Shown here: positions 25,714 to 35,310 of the stretch, one piece after another | Layout of the letters: each line of letters starts with the position of its first letter | Position numbering within the stretch: position 1 is the stretch's first letter | The notes under the pieces: model-generated | What the model was told of the DNA's origin: nothing | The model's input: the letters and a program-made list of their open reading frames with translations, nothing else | The model's database searches: none | Position numbers and translations under genes: made by a program | Assembly (NCBI RefSeq): GCF_017255015.1 | Contig: NZ_JAFKCS010000021.1 | Coordinates: forward strand, 1-64,000 | Direction: 5' to 3' | Length of the DNA stretch: 64,000 bases | From: Bowmanella yangjiangensis | GTDB taxonomy: Bacteria > Pseudomonadota > Gammaproteobacteria > Enterobacterales > Alteromonadaceae

Positions 25714-28389
25714 TTATATCTCATATTTAAAATCTCCATCTTCCACTTTCAAATGGACTTTCTGCGCTGCCTTACCTGCCAGCATATTATTTAGAAATAC
25801 TTCGGAAATAGTTGGTAGGATGCTGTTGGTCAGTATGGCGTCTACCATACGGCCGCCGCTTTCGAGCTCGGTACAACGCTTGCCAATCAAGGCAATGACC
25901 TCATCGTCGTAGGTAAAGGGAATGTCGTAATTTTGCCGGATACGTTTCTCTATTCGGCCCAGCTGTAGACGGATAATGGCGGCGATCATGTCATCGTTCA
26001 GTGGGTAATAGGGAATCACCACCAGCCTGCCGAGTAAGGCCGGGGGAAACACTTTAAGTAATGGCTCCCGCAGCGCACTGGCTATGCCATCTGGCTCAGG
26101 CATCAGTTCCGGGTCAGCGCAAAGGCTGCTGATTAGCTCAGTACCGGCATTGGTGGTAAGTAATATCAGGGTGTTTTTAAAATCGATAACTCTGCCCTCA
26201 CCATCTTCCATCCAGCCTTTATCAAATACCTGGAAGAAGATCTCATGTACATCGGGATGGGCTTTTTCGACTTCGTCGAGCAATACCACGCTGTAGGGTT
26301 TACGTCTGACAGCTTCGGTTAGCACCCCACCCTCACCATAGCCCACATAACCCGGAGGGGCGCCTTTGAGGCTGGATACCGTATGGGCTTCCTGGTACTC
26401 GCTCATATTGATGGTGATAACATTATGCTCGCCGCCGTATAGCGCCTCCGCCAGTGCTAAAGCGGTTTCGGTTTTACCTACGCCCGAGGTACCCGCCAGC
26501 ATAAATACGCCGATAGGCTTGTTCGGGTTATCCAGTCTGGCTCTAGAGGTTTGGATACGTTTGGCGATCATCTCCAGTGCATGACGCTGACCAATAATGC
26601 GTTGCTCCAAAGTATCGGCGAGCTTCAGAATCGTCGTGATTTCATCTTTGACCATCCGACCGACCGGAATGCCGGTCCAGTCCTGTACCACTGCCGCTAC
26701 AGCTTGTTCGTCGACGGTGGGGAGAATTAAGGGCGATTCGCCCTGCATATGCGAGAGTTCCTGCTGTAAGGCTTTAAGCTCAGTAAGCAGGCTGGTGACG
26801 TCTTCCTGTTGCTCGGGAGTGTTAGCCTCACTATCCACTTCTCCTCGGGCTGCACGGATCCTGGCTCTGAGCGACAGGATCTGATCCACAAGTTGCTTTT
26901 CGTCCTGCCATTTTTGCTCCAGTTCACTTAATAAGCCTTGTTCACTCTGTAGCGCGTCGTTGAGCTTGTCGCAGCGAAGCTGATGTTCGCTGCCCATGGC
27001 TGACTCGCGTTCCAGGATCGCCAGTTCCACCTGTAGCGCATCAATGCGACGACGGGTATCTTCCACCTGGGCTGGCACGGCATGTTGGCTGATAGCCACC
27101 CTGGCACAGGCGGTATCCAGCAAGCTTACTGACTTATCGGGCAGTTGCCTGGCCGGAATATAGCGATGTGACAGCTTGACCGCTGCCTCAATGGCTTCAT
27201 CCAATAATTGTACTTTGTGATGTTGTTCGAGTTTGCTGGCCACGCCGCGCATCATCAGAATAGCTTTGTCTTCGTCTGGCTCGGGAACTTGAACTACCTG
27301 GAAACGGCGGGTTAAGGCGGGATCTTTTTCAATATGCTTTTTGTATTCGGCCCAGGTGGTGGCTGCAATAGTGCGCAAGGTGCCGCGTGCCAGGGCCGGT
27401 TTAAGCAGGTTGGCAGCATCTCCGGTACCCGCTGCACCGCCTGCGCCCACTAAGGTGTGGGCCTCGTCGATAAATAAAATAATCGGCTTTTCCGATGACT
27501 GTACTTCTTCGATAACTTGCTTCAGGCGTTCTTCAAATTCCCCTTTCATACTGGCACCTGCCTGTAAAAGGCCCACATCCAGTACTCTGAGTTCCACATC
27601 TTTTAGCGGCGGAGGTACATCACCTGCTGCAATCCGCTGGGCAAAGCCTTCCACCACGGCGGTTTTACCTACTCCGGCTTCGCCGGTCAGGATGGGATTG
27701 TTTTGCCGACGACGCATCAGAATATCCACAATCTGACGGATCTCTTCATCGCGGCCAACAATGGGATCCATGTCTCCGCTGGCCGCCTGGGCGGTTAGAT
27801 TAACGGTAAAACGTTGCAGGGCCTCATTCTTGCCCATTTGAGCTGGTGCCATAGCGCCGCTGGCTTCACCTGGGGCTGCAGCCGAGAAGCCATCAGTAGC
27901 GGTTTGGCCGGTTTCGGGGGAGCCTTGCACTATACCGGCGAAACGGTTGGTCAGATTTTCTGCATCGATCTTGGCAAACTCGCCGCTGATGGCTTTTAGG
28001 TTATTCATCAGTGAACGGGTTTTTACCGCCCCCACCATCAGGTAGCCGGTGCGAATTTGGGCCTCGTTAAACATCAGGCTGCCGTAAACCCAAGCTCGTT
28101 CCACCGCCTCTTCCAGATGCGCAGACAAATCGGTTATGGAGGTGGAGCCGCGGGGTAAGGCATCCAGCGCCTCGGTGATATCGCGGGCGAGGGTGGCTGG
28201 ATTGATTTCAAAGTACTTAATAATACGATGCAGATCAGAGTCTGGTAGTTGCAGAATTTGTTGAATCCAGTGCACCAGCTCCACATAGGGATTGCCGCGC
28301 ATTTTGCAAAATACGGTTGCGCCTTCAATGGCCTTATAGGAAAGCTTGTTTAGTTTGCCAAACAGGGTGGAGCGGCTTATCTCGGACAT
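25714..28389 (-). CDS. clpV: T6SS ATPase ClpV (TssH)
   Basis: A hexameric Clp/Hsp100 AAA+ ATPase (891 aa) that disassembles the contracted TssB-TssC sheath. N-terminal domain (1-160), first AAA+ module with Walker A GEAGVGKT (236-243) and Walker B ILFIDEAHTL, a coiled-coil middle domain, and a second AAA+ module with GTSGVGKT and VVLLDEVEKAH. The start MSEISRSTLFGKLN is typical. It lies 21 bp downstream of tssG and is the last core gene before the payload region. Confidence 0.95.
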   Translation of the reverse strand: MSEISRSTLFGKLNKLSYKAIEGATVFCKMRGNPYVELVHWIQQILQLPDSDLHRIIKYFEINPATLARDITEALDALPRGSTSITDLSAHLEEAVERAWVYGSLMFNEAQIRTGYLMVGAVKTRSLMNNLKAISGEFAKIDAENLTNRFAGIVQGSPETGQTATDGFSAAAPGEASGAMAPAQMGKNEALQRFTVNLTAQAASGDMDPIVGRDEEIRQIVDILMRRRQNNPILTGEAGVGKTAVVEGFAQRIAAGDVPPPLKDVELRVLDVGLLQAGASMKGEFEERLKQVIEEVQSSEKPIILFIDEAHTLVGAGGAAGTGDAANLLKPALARGTLRTIAATTWAEYKKHIEKDPALTRRFQVVQVPEPDEDKAILMMRGVASKLEQHHKVQLLDEAIEAAVKLSHRYIPARQLPDKSVSLLDTACARVAISQHAVPAQVEDTRRRIDALQVELAILERESAMGSEHQLRCDKLNDALQSEQGLLSELEQKWQDEKQLVDQILSLRARIRAARGEVDSEANTPEQQEDVTSLLTELKALQQELSHMQGESPLILPTVDEQAVAAVVQDWTGIPVGRMVKDEITTILKLADTLEQRIIGQRHALEMIAKRIQTSRARLDNPNKPIGVFMLAGTSGVGKTETALALAEALYGGEHNVITINMSEYQEAHTVSSLKGAPPGYVGYGEGGVLTEAVRRKPYSVVLLDEVEKAHPDVHEIFFQVFDKGWMEDGEGRVIDFKNTLILLTTNAGTELISSLCADPELMPEPDGIASALREPLLKVFPPALLGRLVVIPYYPLNDDMIAAIIRLQLGRIEKRIRQNYDIPFTYDDEVIALIGKRCTELESGGRMVDAILTNSILPTISEVFLNNMLAGKAAQKVHLKVEDGDFKYEI

Positions 28390-28410
28390 GATTGTTCTCC
28401 CATTATTTAT

Positions 28411-29430
28411 CTACGCTTGCCCAGCCAGAATAAGGTCTTGTAGATCCGCTTCCGGCATCTTGCCAAGAACCCATGTTGTCCAGCCCAGTGAGCCGGACTG
28501 ACCCAAGCTGACTCCCTGTGCTTCCTGACGGGTCAGAATGAGCCTGATGTCCCAGTCCAGTTCATTGTTTAGATACTGTTTCACCAGGTCTTTTAGCCTG
28601 CGCAAATTACGGCCGCCTGGTAAAAATGTCCGATACTTAGGTAGTGTCATCGGGCCCAGGGTTAAGCGAAATTTATTCTGGCATTGCCAAACCCTGGCTC
28701 CCAGGTTACTGGTAATGCCTAATTGGCCAGACTCGGCATTTTGGCCCAGGCAGAGCTGTTCACTTTGATCAATGCTGAGCCACTGGCCGACAAAGGGTTC
28801 GAGCGTTACTGCAAGGCCGAAATAATGGCTGACCATGGCACACAAGCCTTCTGCGTTTTTGTTGCGCTGCGCCAACCGGGCTGCCATATGCAGTTTGGCG
28901 TAGTCAGGTAAGCTGTCTCTGCCACGGCACTCAGAAATACCCATGCCCATTAAGCTTCCTATCCGCATCACAAATCTGTCGGTTTGGGGTCTGTCCAGAT
29001 TGACCGTGGGTTGGGCGTCGGCCCAGCTGCGATAGAAAAACGACAAGAACCGATGGTGAAATATGTCGCAGAAGCGGCTCATGCTGTGGTCGGCGTGATT
29101 TCGCATCCGATCTCGCACGTATTCGGTCAAATGCAGTGGCAGTGGCCCATTGGGTCCATACAAGCCAAAGAACAACACATCCAGCCTGGGAGCGTGATTA
29201 TCCGAGCGGATAAATTCTGACAAGGTGGATGCTGCGAAGACCATAGAGGGCGTTTGACCCAATCGGATAGGATCATCTTTGGGCCTTGCTGTTTTACCTA
29301 AATGCAGATCGCCAGCCGCCAACCGTTCAATTCTGCGTAGCGCTGAAAAGAACCCGAATTTAAAGGGTTCTTGTTGTAACTGTCGGTAGAGCATCAGAGA
29401 ACCTGACGTTGTCCCGCTCTTATCGGCCAT
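28411..29430 (-). CDS. tssG: T6SS baseplate protein TssG
   Basis: Baseplate wedge component TssG (ImpH/VasB family, 339 aa), which joins TssF, TssE and TssK. The N-terminal FKFGFFSALRRIERL, the LTEYVRDRMRNHADHSMSRFCDIFHHRFLSFFYRSW segment and the FLPGG..L..L..LV motif are characteristic. The start at 29430 has GGAG 10 bp upstream and makes a 37-bp overlap with tssF. ATG 29394, overlapping the tssF stop (TGATG), is an alternative that removes 12 residues. Confidence 0.93.
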   Translation of the reverse strand: MADKSGTTSGSLMLYRQLQQEPFKFGFFSALRRIERLAAGDLHLGKTARPKDDPIRLGQTPSMVFAASTLSEFIRSDNHAPRLDVLFFGLYGPNGPLPLHLTEYVRDRMRNHADHSMSRFCDIFHHRFLSFFYRSWADAQPTVNLDRPQTDRFVMRIGSLMGMGISECRGRDSLPDYAKLHMAARLAQRNKNAEGLCAMVSHYFGLAVTLEPFVGQWLSIDQSEQLCLGQNAESGQLGITSNLGARVWQCQNKFRLTLGPMTLPKYRTFLPGGRNLRRLKDLVKQYLNNELDWDIRLILTRQEAQGVSLGQSGSLGWTTWVLGKMPEADLQDLILAGQA

Positions 29431-31271
29431 CTGGCAATTTCTCCACGTTCCTGAGTTGTGACCAGGGTTTGGGTAAAGGAATTAATCGATACATAAAGTG
29501 CAAAAAAACGCTCTAAAACCGCCCCAAGCAGGAAGCAACTGGCCCCTGAAAAGGCACTTTCATCAAAGGTCAGGGTGATTTCCAGACCATTGATAAAAGC
29601 AATAGGTCCGCCGCCCGGTTTGCGCCTGGTGATCTGCCGGGTTTGAATCGAACGCAAGCCGTCAATTTGTTTGCTGATTACCGGATCTTGCTGGTCACCG
29701 TAGAGTTTCAGAATGCTGCGCAGTGCCGCAGCGCCTTGCTTGTTGTCCTGATCGGTTAGCGACAGATAGTTGAGTGATAGCTGATTTATCAGCCGCCAGG
29801 CCGACTCACCCTGCTCATGGGCCAAAGAGGGTCTAGGTTTAGTGGGGCCTTTTATGCAGCGAATGCTGGCCACTGGCGCACTGACATCCAGGGTGAAGTC
29901 AGTGCTGCCTTTACCAACCGGCATATGAATGGGGAGGTCTCGGTTGGTGCACAAGGTGTGTACTTCCAACTGTTTAAATCCGCCATGTTCCGGGGTTTCT
30001 CTGCCATCCACTAAAGCAACAAAGGTTTCGCTACCTATATAGTTTGAGCGTGGACCCTGTCTGCGCTGGTGCGTGGATAAACGTCGTCGTTCCTGGCGGA
30101 AGGTATAAAAGGCGGAATGCTCGGGAAAATCGGTCAGGTCATAGCAGGCATAAAACGGTAGAAATTCCTTTTGGTCATCCGCCAGATCGCCAAAGCCTTT
30201 GACCTTGTTGATTTGAAAAACTTCAAAATCCAGGGGGCGGGTACGATCCACCACCAAGTGATACTCTTCGTCTCTGGTGCTCAGGTGAATACGATCAGAA
30301 CGTTTAGGAAAAAGATTGATGACAGGGGTGCAAAATAAGGCGAAATCCTCCGCCGAAATGCGTTGTTCTAGTTCTGGGTCTGCGCGGTCAAACAGCACAA
30401 TCAATTGTAGGGTTGTGCTTTGATACCCTTTTAGTTTTTTACCCAGTGCCGTGAAATCAGCGAACAACAAATGATCGGAGAAGGCAAAATACTCACGCAG
30501 CAATCGATAGCCGGAAAAGCTACGAGGATCATCAGGAAACATACCCTGCGGATTATCGACGCTGCCTTGCTGCAAATGCTGTGGCGTGAAGTTCTCCAAC
30601 CAGTTCTCATCAGGGGACGGTGAGCACGCCAAAATTGTGCACGTATTGGCGAACAGTTGTTCATACAGCCGCGCTGCCAGGTGCGAATGGCCTGCCAGAT
30701 AAAGTTTTATGTGGTTGAGGAAGCCTTCTGGCAAAGGCTGCTCATCTGTACTTTGAAAGGTTAACTTAAGTCCGGCCTTGGGCTTGTGGCCAGGGGTTGG
30801 CATGTCTTTTATCAGCGCCATATTGGTAAAGTAACTGGCCTCACTAATGGCTACCGGCCATAACGTTACATCATGACAACTGCGGTATTCGCAGGCGCTT
30901 TGATCTCCTTCTCTACGGTTACCCTTGAGTGCGGTATCTCGGGGTATTTTGCAGCCTTTTTCGAGACTGGCCTGGGGCTCCGGGGTAATTTGTACGACAG
31001 CCATGGACGGGGTTGGTGCCAGATACTGTGGGTAGAGAATATTCATCAAATTTTGTGTAAATTTGGGATACTCTGCATCAATACGCATATGTATACGGGC
31101 AGCAAGAAAGGCAAAACCTTCATACAACCTTTCTACATAGGGGTCTGAGGTTTCTACCCCTTCAATTCCTAAGCGCCCGGCAATGCGCGGGAATTCAGCG
31201 GCGTATTCTGCTCCCATTTCCCGAATGAATTGCAATTCCCGCTCGTAATGTCTTAGAAAAAGAGGATCCAT
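29394..31271 (-). CDS. tssF: T6SS baseplate protein TssF
   Basis: TssF (ImpG/VasA family, 625 aa), a wedge protein of the T6SS baseplate. The start MDPLFLRHYERELQFIREMGAEYAAEFPRIA and the segments DPYVERLYEGFAFLAARIHMRIDAEYPKFTQNLMNILYPQYLAPTPSM are strongly conserved. The C-terminal part with GLEITLTFDESAFSG and FFALYVSINSFTQT is also typical. It begins 1 bp after the tssE stop codon and overlaps tssG. Confidence 0.95.
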   Translation of the reverse strand: MDPLFLRHYERELQFIREMGAEYAAEFPRIAGRLGIEGVETSDPYVERLYEGFAFLAARIHMRIDAEYPKFTQNLMNILYPQYLAPTPSMAVVQITPEPQASLEKGCKIPRDTALKGNRREGDQSACEYRSCHDVTLWPVAISEASYFTNMALIKDMPTPGHKPKAGLKLTFQSTDEQPLPEGFLNHIKLYLAGHSHLAARLYEQLFANTCTILACSPSPDENWLENFTPQHLQQGSVDNPQGMFPDDPRSFSGYRLLREYFAFSDHLLFADFTALGKKLKGYQSTTLQLIVLFDRADPELEQRISAEDFALFCTPVINLFPKRSDRIHLSTRDEEYHLVVDRTRPLDFEVFQINKVKGFGDLADDQKEFLPFYACYDLTDFPEHSAFYTFRQERRRLSTHQRRQGPRSNYIGSETFVALVDGRETPEHGGFKQLEVHTLCTNRDLPIHMPVGKGSTDFTLDVSAPVASIRCIKGPTKPRPSLAHEQGESAWRLINQLSLNYLSLTDQDNKQGAAALRSILKLYGDQQDPVISKQIDGLRSIQTRQITRRKPGGGPIAFINGLEITLTFDESAFSGASCFLLGAVLERFFALYVSINSFTQTLVTTQERGEIARWPIRAGQRQVL

Positions 31272-31272
31272 A

Positions 31273-31806
31273 TCAGCCTGCTTTTTGCTTATGTAACGTG
31301 ATGGCGCCGGTGTCTAAATCCAGCTCAGATTGGACGCTGAGATGCTCTGGAACAGGTTGGCCCCAGATATCGCACTCAATTTCAAAACGCAGTGCATTTC
31401 TGGACATCTGCCCGGTCTTTTTTACTCGAACATTTAGCGTGGATGGCAGAATTCTCGGCTCGTAGCACAAGATGATTCGATGCAACTGCTTTTGTAAGTT
31501 AGACGCATCTAATTGCGAGACAATGCTGCCGGTTAATTCTGGTACGCCGTAATTCACCACAGATTTAGCAACCAGAGGATAGGCCGACAAATCTTCTACG
31601 CTCTCAAGATTGACGGTATTAAGTAGCCAGGATAAGTCACGAATGACGACCTCGCGCAGCTTTCGGGCACTGATATAGAACTTCTCGATGTTGTCGGATG
31701 CTTTGTGTGACTCCCCTTGGGGCGTTTGCTGCATTAAGACGTCATCGGTTAGCCTATCCAGTAAAGAAGGTTGTAATTTATGTTGTTGAAAAAGCTCAGC
31801 CATCAT
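31273..31806 (-). CDS. tssE: T6SS baseplate protein TssE
   Basis: TssE (177 aa), related to phage gp25 lysozyme-like baseplate protein but without lysozyme activity. Recognisable LLDRLTDD near the N-terminus, LREVVIRDLSWLLNTVN and SVVNYGVPELTG segments, and a RFEIECDIWGQPVPEHLSVQSELDLDTG end. It is 21 bp after tagJ, whose product binds TssE in other systems, and 1 bp before tssF. Confidence 0.93.
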   Translation of the reverse strand: MMAELFQQHKLQPSLLDRLTDDVLMQQTPQGESHKASDNIEKFYISARKLREVVIRDLSWLLNTVNLESVEDLSAYPLVAKSVVNYGVPELTGSIVSQLDASNLQKQLHRIILCYEPRILPSTLNVRVKKTGQMSRNALRFEIECDIWGQPVPEHLSVQSELDLDTGAITLHKQKAG

Positions 31807-31827
31807 CCTTGTCCTGCTTTTTCGCCA

Positions 31828-32619
31828 CTACGCGTTATTGAGTATTATCTGGCGAATGGATAACAGAGGATATTCGTCAGTATCCGTTGCCAGCAGGCGT
31901 AGCCCTTCACCCTGATATTCATTACCACAGGCTTGCCACTGGGTTTTCCGAGCCATTTGGATTTGGCTATCTTCACTCTTCTCCGACCCTGCATAACGGC
32001 TTGGCAGCAGTGCCACATCTTGCCCGTCATTAGTCCAGGTCAGATGAACCGGCAACCAGACCAGGTCTCGCAGATCTTCGGGAGCTTGCAGGTCAATGCG
32101 TTGAATTCGGCTGAAGGGTATCCAGTAGTAGGTTCCTTTGACTATGGCTTCTAGAAAAGGTCCGATACGGCTGTCAGCATCGGCTATCCAGGCAAAATTC
32201 TGTCCGTCCACCTGCCCTGAGGATGCCGGAGCTAGCTCGAATGCCTCGCTTCTAAGTGCTTCTGCCTGGGCAAACTGCTGCTGTGCGGAAGCGTTAAGTG
32301 CCTGAATGCAAAGCGCCATCCATTCCTCGGGTTGGCCGAACAGCATGGGTGACCGTCGCCCGGCAAAGACTTCATTGCGCATGACTTCAGCAAACAATGC
32401 GGGTTTATAAGTGTGATACATGGCCAGATTAGCGTCATCCAGGTTTTTAAGTACCTCCAGTTGTGACAACGCGCGATTCCACTCGCCCATCAATGCTAAC
32501 AGCTGAAAGAGAAACACCCTTAACTCTGGATTCGCAGGTTGTTGCTTGATGGCAGTCTGCAATTCGCTGAGGGCAGCAGACAGATGGCCTTGCTTCAGGC
32601 ATTGTTCGGCATTAGACAT
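31828..32619 (-). CDS. tagJ: T6SS accessory protein TagJ (ImpE family)
   Basis: A 263-aa ImpE-family protein. The N-terminal TPR-like helices (LSAALSELQTAIKQQPANPELRVFLFQLLALMGEWNRALSQL) and the later IGPFLEAIVKGTYYWIPFSRIQRI motif are hallmarks. TagJ is found in clusters of the Pseudomonas H1 type, where it binds the TssB sheath protein and ClpV or TssE. It is separated from hcp by a strong hairpin (32648-32678). Confidence 0.92.
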   Translation of the reverse strand: MSNAEQCLKQGHLSAALSELQTAIKQQPANPELRVFLFQLLALMGEWNRALSQLEVLKNLDDANLAMYHTYKPALFAEVMRNEVFAGRRSPMLFGQPEEWMALCIQALNASAQQQFAQAEALRSEAFELAPASSGQVDGQNFAWIADADSRIGPFLEAIVKGTYYWIPFSRIQRIDLQAPEDLRDLVWLPVHLTWTNDGQDVALLPSRYAGSEKSEDSQIQMARKTQWQACGNEYQGEGLRLLATDTDEYPLLSIRQIILNNA

Positions 32620-32647
32620 GGGGAAGGATCCATTTTAGTAGCAGTAA

Positions 32648-32678
32648 ACCGGGCTCGCTGATACAAGCAAAGCCCGGT
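32648..32678 (-). terminator. Hairpin downstream of hcp, likely partial intra-operon terminator
   Basis: ACCGGGCT (32648-32655) pairs with AGCCCGGT (32671-32678), with additional GCT/AGC pairing inside the loop, and on the minus strand is followed by TTTACTGC. It lies in the 70-bp gap between the hcp stop and the tagJ start. Such a structure can stop part of the transcription or protect the upstream mRNA end, allowing the tube protein Hcp to be made in excess over the baseplate genes. Confidence 0.6.
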
Positions 32679-32689
32679 AAACTCGTTTA

Positions 32690-33172
32690 TCAGGCGGCCA
32701 CGTTTTCTTCGATGTTCCAGCCGAACTCTGGACCCGCAACGCCAGAACCGTCTTTGGACTGCTCCTTGTATTCCACCTTCACTTTGGCAAAGTTCAGACT
32801 GACATTTTCAGTTAATCTGTCTTCACCACCACTTCCACCTGTGCTTACTGAGGTGACAAGCACATCCGTCATGGTGATCTTGATGTACTCAAGGGGATTT
32901 TCACCGGCCTTTCTAACCACTAAGGTCGCGGTGGGAATATGCTTACCGTTGGCACAGTAAAGCATGAGATTGTTAGACGATTTGTCAAACCAATGGGTAA
33001 ATGACAAGTCCTGCACACTGACTTTACCGGCGCCACCGCCACCGCCAATATGCATACTACCTGACTGTGACATTCCCCAACTCCAGGCAAGTACGTCTAT
33101 TTCCTTACTATGGGCCTTGTCCTTTGATTCTCCTTCGATACCTTCAATTTTAATGAACATATCAACTGCCAT
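32690..33172 (-). CDS. hcp: T6SS tube protein Hcp (TssD)
   Basis: Tube-forming protein Hcp (160 aa), stacked as hexameric rings within the sheath and secreted on firing. The start MAVDMFIKIEGIEGES, the Gly-rich HIGGGGGAGKVSVQDLSFTHWFDKSS segment and the C-terminal EYKEQSKDGSG...EFGWNIEENV are classic for the family. A strong AGAGGAG ribosome site precedes the ATG at 33172. No C-terminal effector extension is present. Confidence 0.97.
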   Translation of the reverse strand: MAVDMFIKIEGIEGESKDKAHSKEIDVLAWSWGMSQSGSMHIGGGGGAGKVSVQDLSFTHWFDKSSNNLMLYCANGKHIPTATLVVRKAGENPLEYIKITMTDVLVTSVSTGGSGGEDRLTENVSLNFAKVKVEYKEQSKDGSGVAGPEFGWNIEENVAA

Positions 33173-33245
33173 GACGACTCTCCTCTAGTTTCATTTCCAT
33201 GGTGAGCAGTATTGCTCTGGTTTCTTACGTCACAATAATCCGATA

Positions 33246-34739
33246 TCAAGCACTCTTTGCAGACGGCAGGCGTGATACCAACCTTAGCGAGACCGTTAAC
33301 CCTTCCAACTGGTAGTGCGGTCTCAAGAAAAATTTAGAAGTGTAGTAGCCAGGGTTTCCTTCCACCTCTTCCACTACCACTTCTGCAGCAGCCAGCGGCT
33401 TTCTGGCCTTGGTTTCCTCGGTGGAGTTGGCGGGGTCGCCATCCACATAATTCATGATCCAGTTCTGCAGCCATTTCTGCATGCTTTCTCGCTCTTTAAA
33501 GGAGCCGATTTTGTCCCTGACGATGCATTTCAGGTAATGGGCAAACCGGCAGCTGGCGAACAGATAAGGCAATCGCGAAGCGAGGTTCGCATTGGCGGTT
33601 GCGTCTGGATCGTCATACTCAAATGGCTTCTGCAGAGATTGCGCGCCGATGAAGGCGGCGAAGTCAGAGTTTTTCTTGTGTATCAGCGGCATAAAGCCAT
33701 TCTTGGCGAGTTCCGCTTCGCGCCGGTCACTAATGGCAATTTCGGTGGGGCACTTCATATCCACGCCACCATCGTCTGTTGGGAAGGTGTGGGTGGGAAG
33801 CGCTTCAACTGCGCCACCTGACTCAATGCCTCGGATACGAGAACACCAGCCATACATTTTGAATGAGCGGTTGATATTGACCGCCATCGCATAAGCTGAA
33901 TTTGCCCAAGTGTATTTATGGTGGTCGGCCCCTTCGGTATCTTCCTCAAAATCGAACTCCTCCACCGGGTCGGTTTTGGCACCATAAGGAAGGCGAGCCA
34001 GGAAGCGTGGCATGGTTAGCCCTAAATACCGCGCGTCTTCTGATTCTCGCAGTGAACGCCAGGCAGCATATTCCGGGGTTTGAAAAATTTTGGTTAAATC
34101 CCTTGGGTTGCTTAGCTCCTGCCAGGAATCCATTTGCATCAGATAGGGATCAGCTGCAGTGATGAAAGGAGCATGGCACGCCGCTGACACCTGTGCCATT
34201 TCTCCGAGTAGTTCGACATCTTGTGGACTGTGGCTAAAGTAATAATCACCCACCAAACAACCGTATGGTTCGCCGCCAAATTGCCCATATTCTTCTTCGT
34301 AGACTTTCTTGAAGATAGGGCTTTGGTCCCAAGCCGTGCCTTTGAATTTTTTCAGGGTTTTGCCTAACTCATTCTTGGTAATATTCATTACCCGAATCTT
34401 GAGCATTTCATCGGTTTCGGTGTTGTTCACCAGATAATGCAAACCCCGCCAGGTGCCTTCCAACTTCTGAAAATCCTCGTGATGAAGGATAAGATTGACC
34501 TGATCTGACAGTTTTTGATCTATCTCGGCGATCAATGCCTGAATGGTACCAATGACGTCAGAGGATATGACGGCGGTATCTTTCAGAAGTTGTTCTGCAA
34601 GTGTCTGAACAGCCGTTTCTACCGCTTCTTTGGAGCGATCAGACTTTGGTTTGAATTCTTTTTGCAATAACGACTGAAAATCACTGGCTTCAATTTTTTC
34701 GGCTACTTCTTGCTGCGCTTCAGTTTTTACTTCGGTCAT
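33246..34739 (-). CDS. tssC: T6SS sheath protein TssC (VipB)
   Basis: Large subunit of the contractile sheath (497 aa). Highly conserved blocks are visible: LEGTWRGLHYLVNNTETDEMLKIRVMNI, FGGEPYGCLVGDYYFSHSPQDVELL, AAWRSLRESEDARYLGLTMPRFLARLPYG and the C-terminal FFLRPHYQLEGLTVSLRLVSRLP. It pairs with TssB, encoded 32 bp upstream. ClpV recognises the sheath through TssC. Confidence 0.97.
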   Translation of the reverse strand: MTEVKTEAQQEVAEKIEASDFQSLLQKEFKPKSDRSKEAVETAVQTLAEQLLKDTAVISSDVIGTIQALIAEIDQKLSDQVNLILHHEDFQKLEGTWRGLHYLVNNTETDEMLKIRVMNITKNELGKTLKKFKGTAWDQSPIFKKVYEEEYGQFGGEPYGCLVGDYYFSHSPQDVELLGEMAQVSAACHAPFITAADPYLMQMDSWQELSNPRDLTKIFQTPEYAAWRSLRESEDARYLGLTMPRFLARLPYGAKTDPVEEFDFEEDTEGADHHKYTWANSAYAMAVNINRSFKMYGWCSRIRGIESGGAVEALPTHTFPTDDGGVDMKCPTEIAISDRREAELAKNGFMPLIHKKNSDFAAFIGAQSLQKPFEYDDPDATANANLASRLPYLFASCRFAHYLKCIVRDKIGSFKERESMQKWLQNWIMNYVDGDPANSTEETKARKPLAAAEVVVEEVEGNPGYYTSKFFLRPHYQLEGLTVSLRLVSRLPSAKSA

Positions 34740-34771
34740 GATGACAAGTACTCCATTTTTCCGTTGCTACT

Positions 34772-35275
34772 TCATTCGCCGGCCGGCTTTTTCTCGGCTA
34801 GCAAAGACTGCAGCAGCGCCGAATCATTCATGATTTTGCCAATAAGCTCTTCGGCTCCCGTTTTTCCATCCATATAAGTGATGAGGTTCGACAACTGGGT
34901 GCGAGCTTCGAGTAATTGCTTGAGCCCATCTACTTTGCGGGCAACCGCGGCAGGCGAGAAATCATCCATACTGTCGAAACTGATATCGATACTGAGATTG
35001 CCTTCACCTGTCAGGGTATTTGGAACCTGAAATGCTACCCGTGGTTTTATCGCCTTCAGGCGGTCGTCGAAGTTATCAACATCTATTTCCAATGCCTTAC
35101 GATCAGCGACTGGTGGCAAGGCCTCACTGGGTTTTCCGGACAGGTCGGCCATCACCCCCATTACAAAGGGCAATTGAATTTTCTTTTCCGCGCCATACAG
35201 CTCTACGTCGTACTCAATTTGCACTCTGGGTGCACGATTTCTGGCGATAAATTTCTGGCTGCTTGCCTTGGCCAT
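34772..35275 (-). CDS. tssB: T6SS sheath protein TssB (VipA)
   Basis: Small sheath subunit (167 aa). Typical features are RAPRVQIEYDVELYGAEKKIQLPFVMGVMADLSG near the N-terminus, FDDRLKAIKPRVAFQVPNTL in the middle, and the L..LL.AR..L..L..YMDGK C-terminal helix. It assembles with TssC around the Hcp tube. It lies 35 bp after tssA and 32 bp before tssC. Confidence 0.96.
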   Translation of the reverse strand: MAKASSQKFIARNRAPRVQIEYDVELYGAEKKIQLPFVMGVMADLSGKPSEALPPVADRKALEIDVDNFDDRLKAIKPRVAFQVPNTLTGEGNLSIDISFDSMDDFSPAAVARKVDGLKQLLEARTQLSNLITYMDGKTGAEELIGKIMNDSALLQSLLAEKKPAGE

Positions 35276-35310
35276 TTTTTGTACTCCTTACGGTTGATGT
35301 TTAAACATAG

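Noticed and set aside
33201-33217. Small hairpin GAGCA-GTAT-TGCTC between tssC and hcp
   Set aside because: Only a 5-bp stem without a U-tract, and such short dyads are expected by chance.
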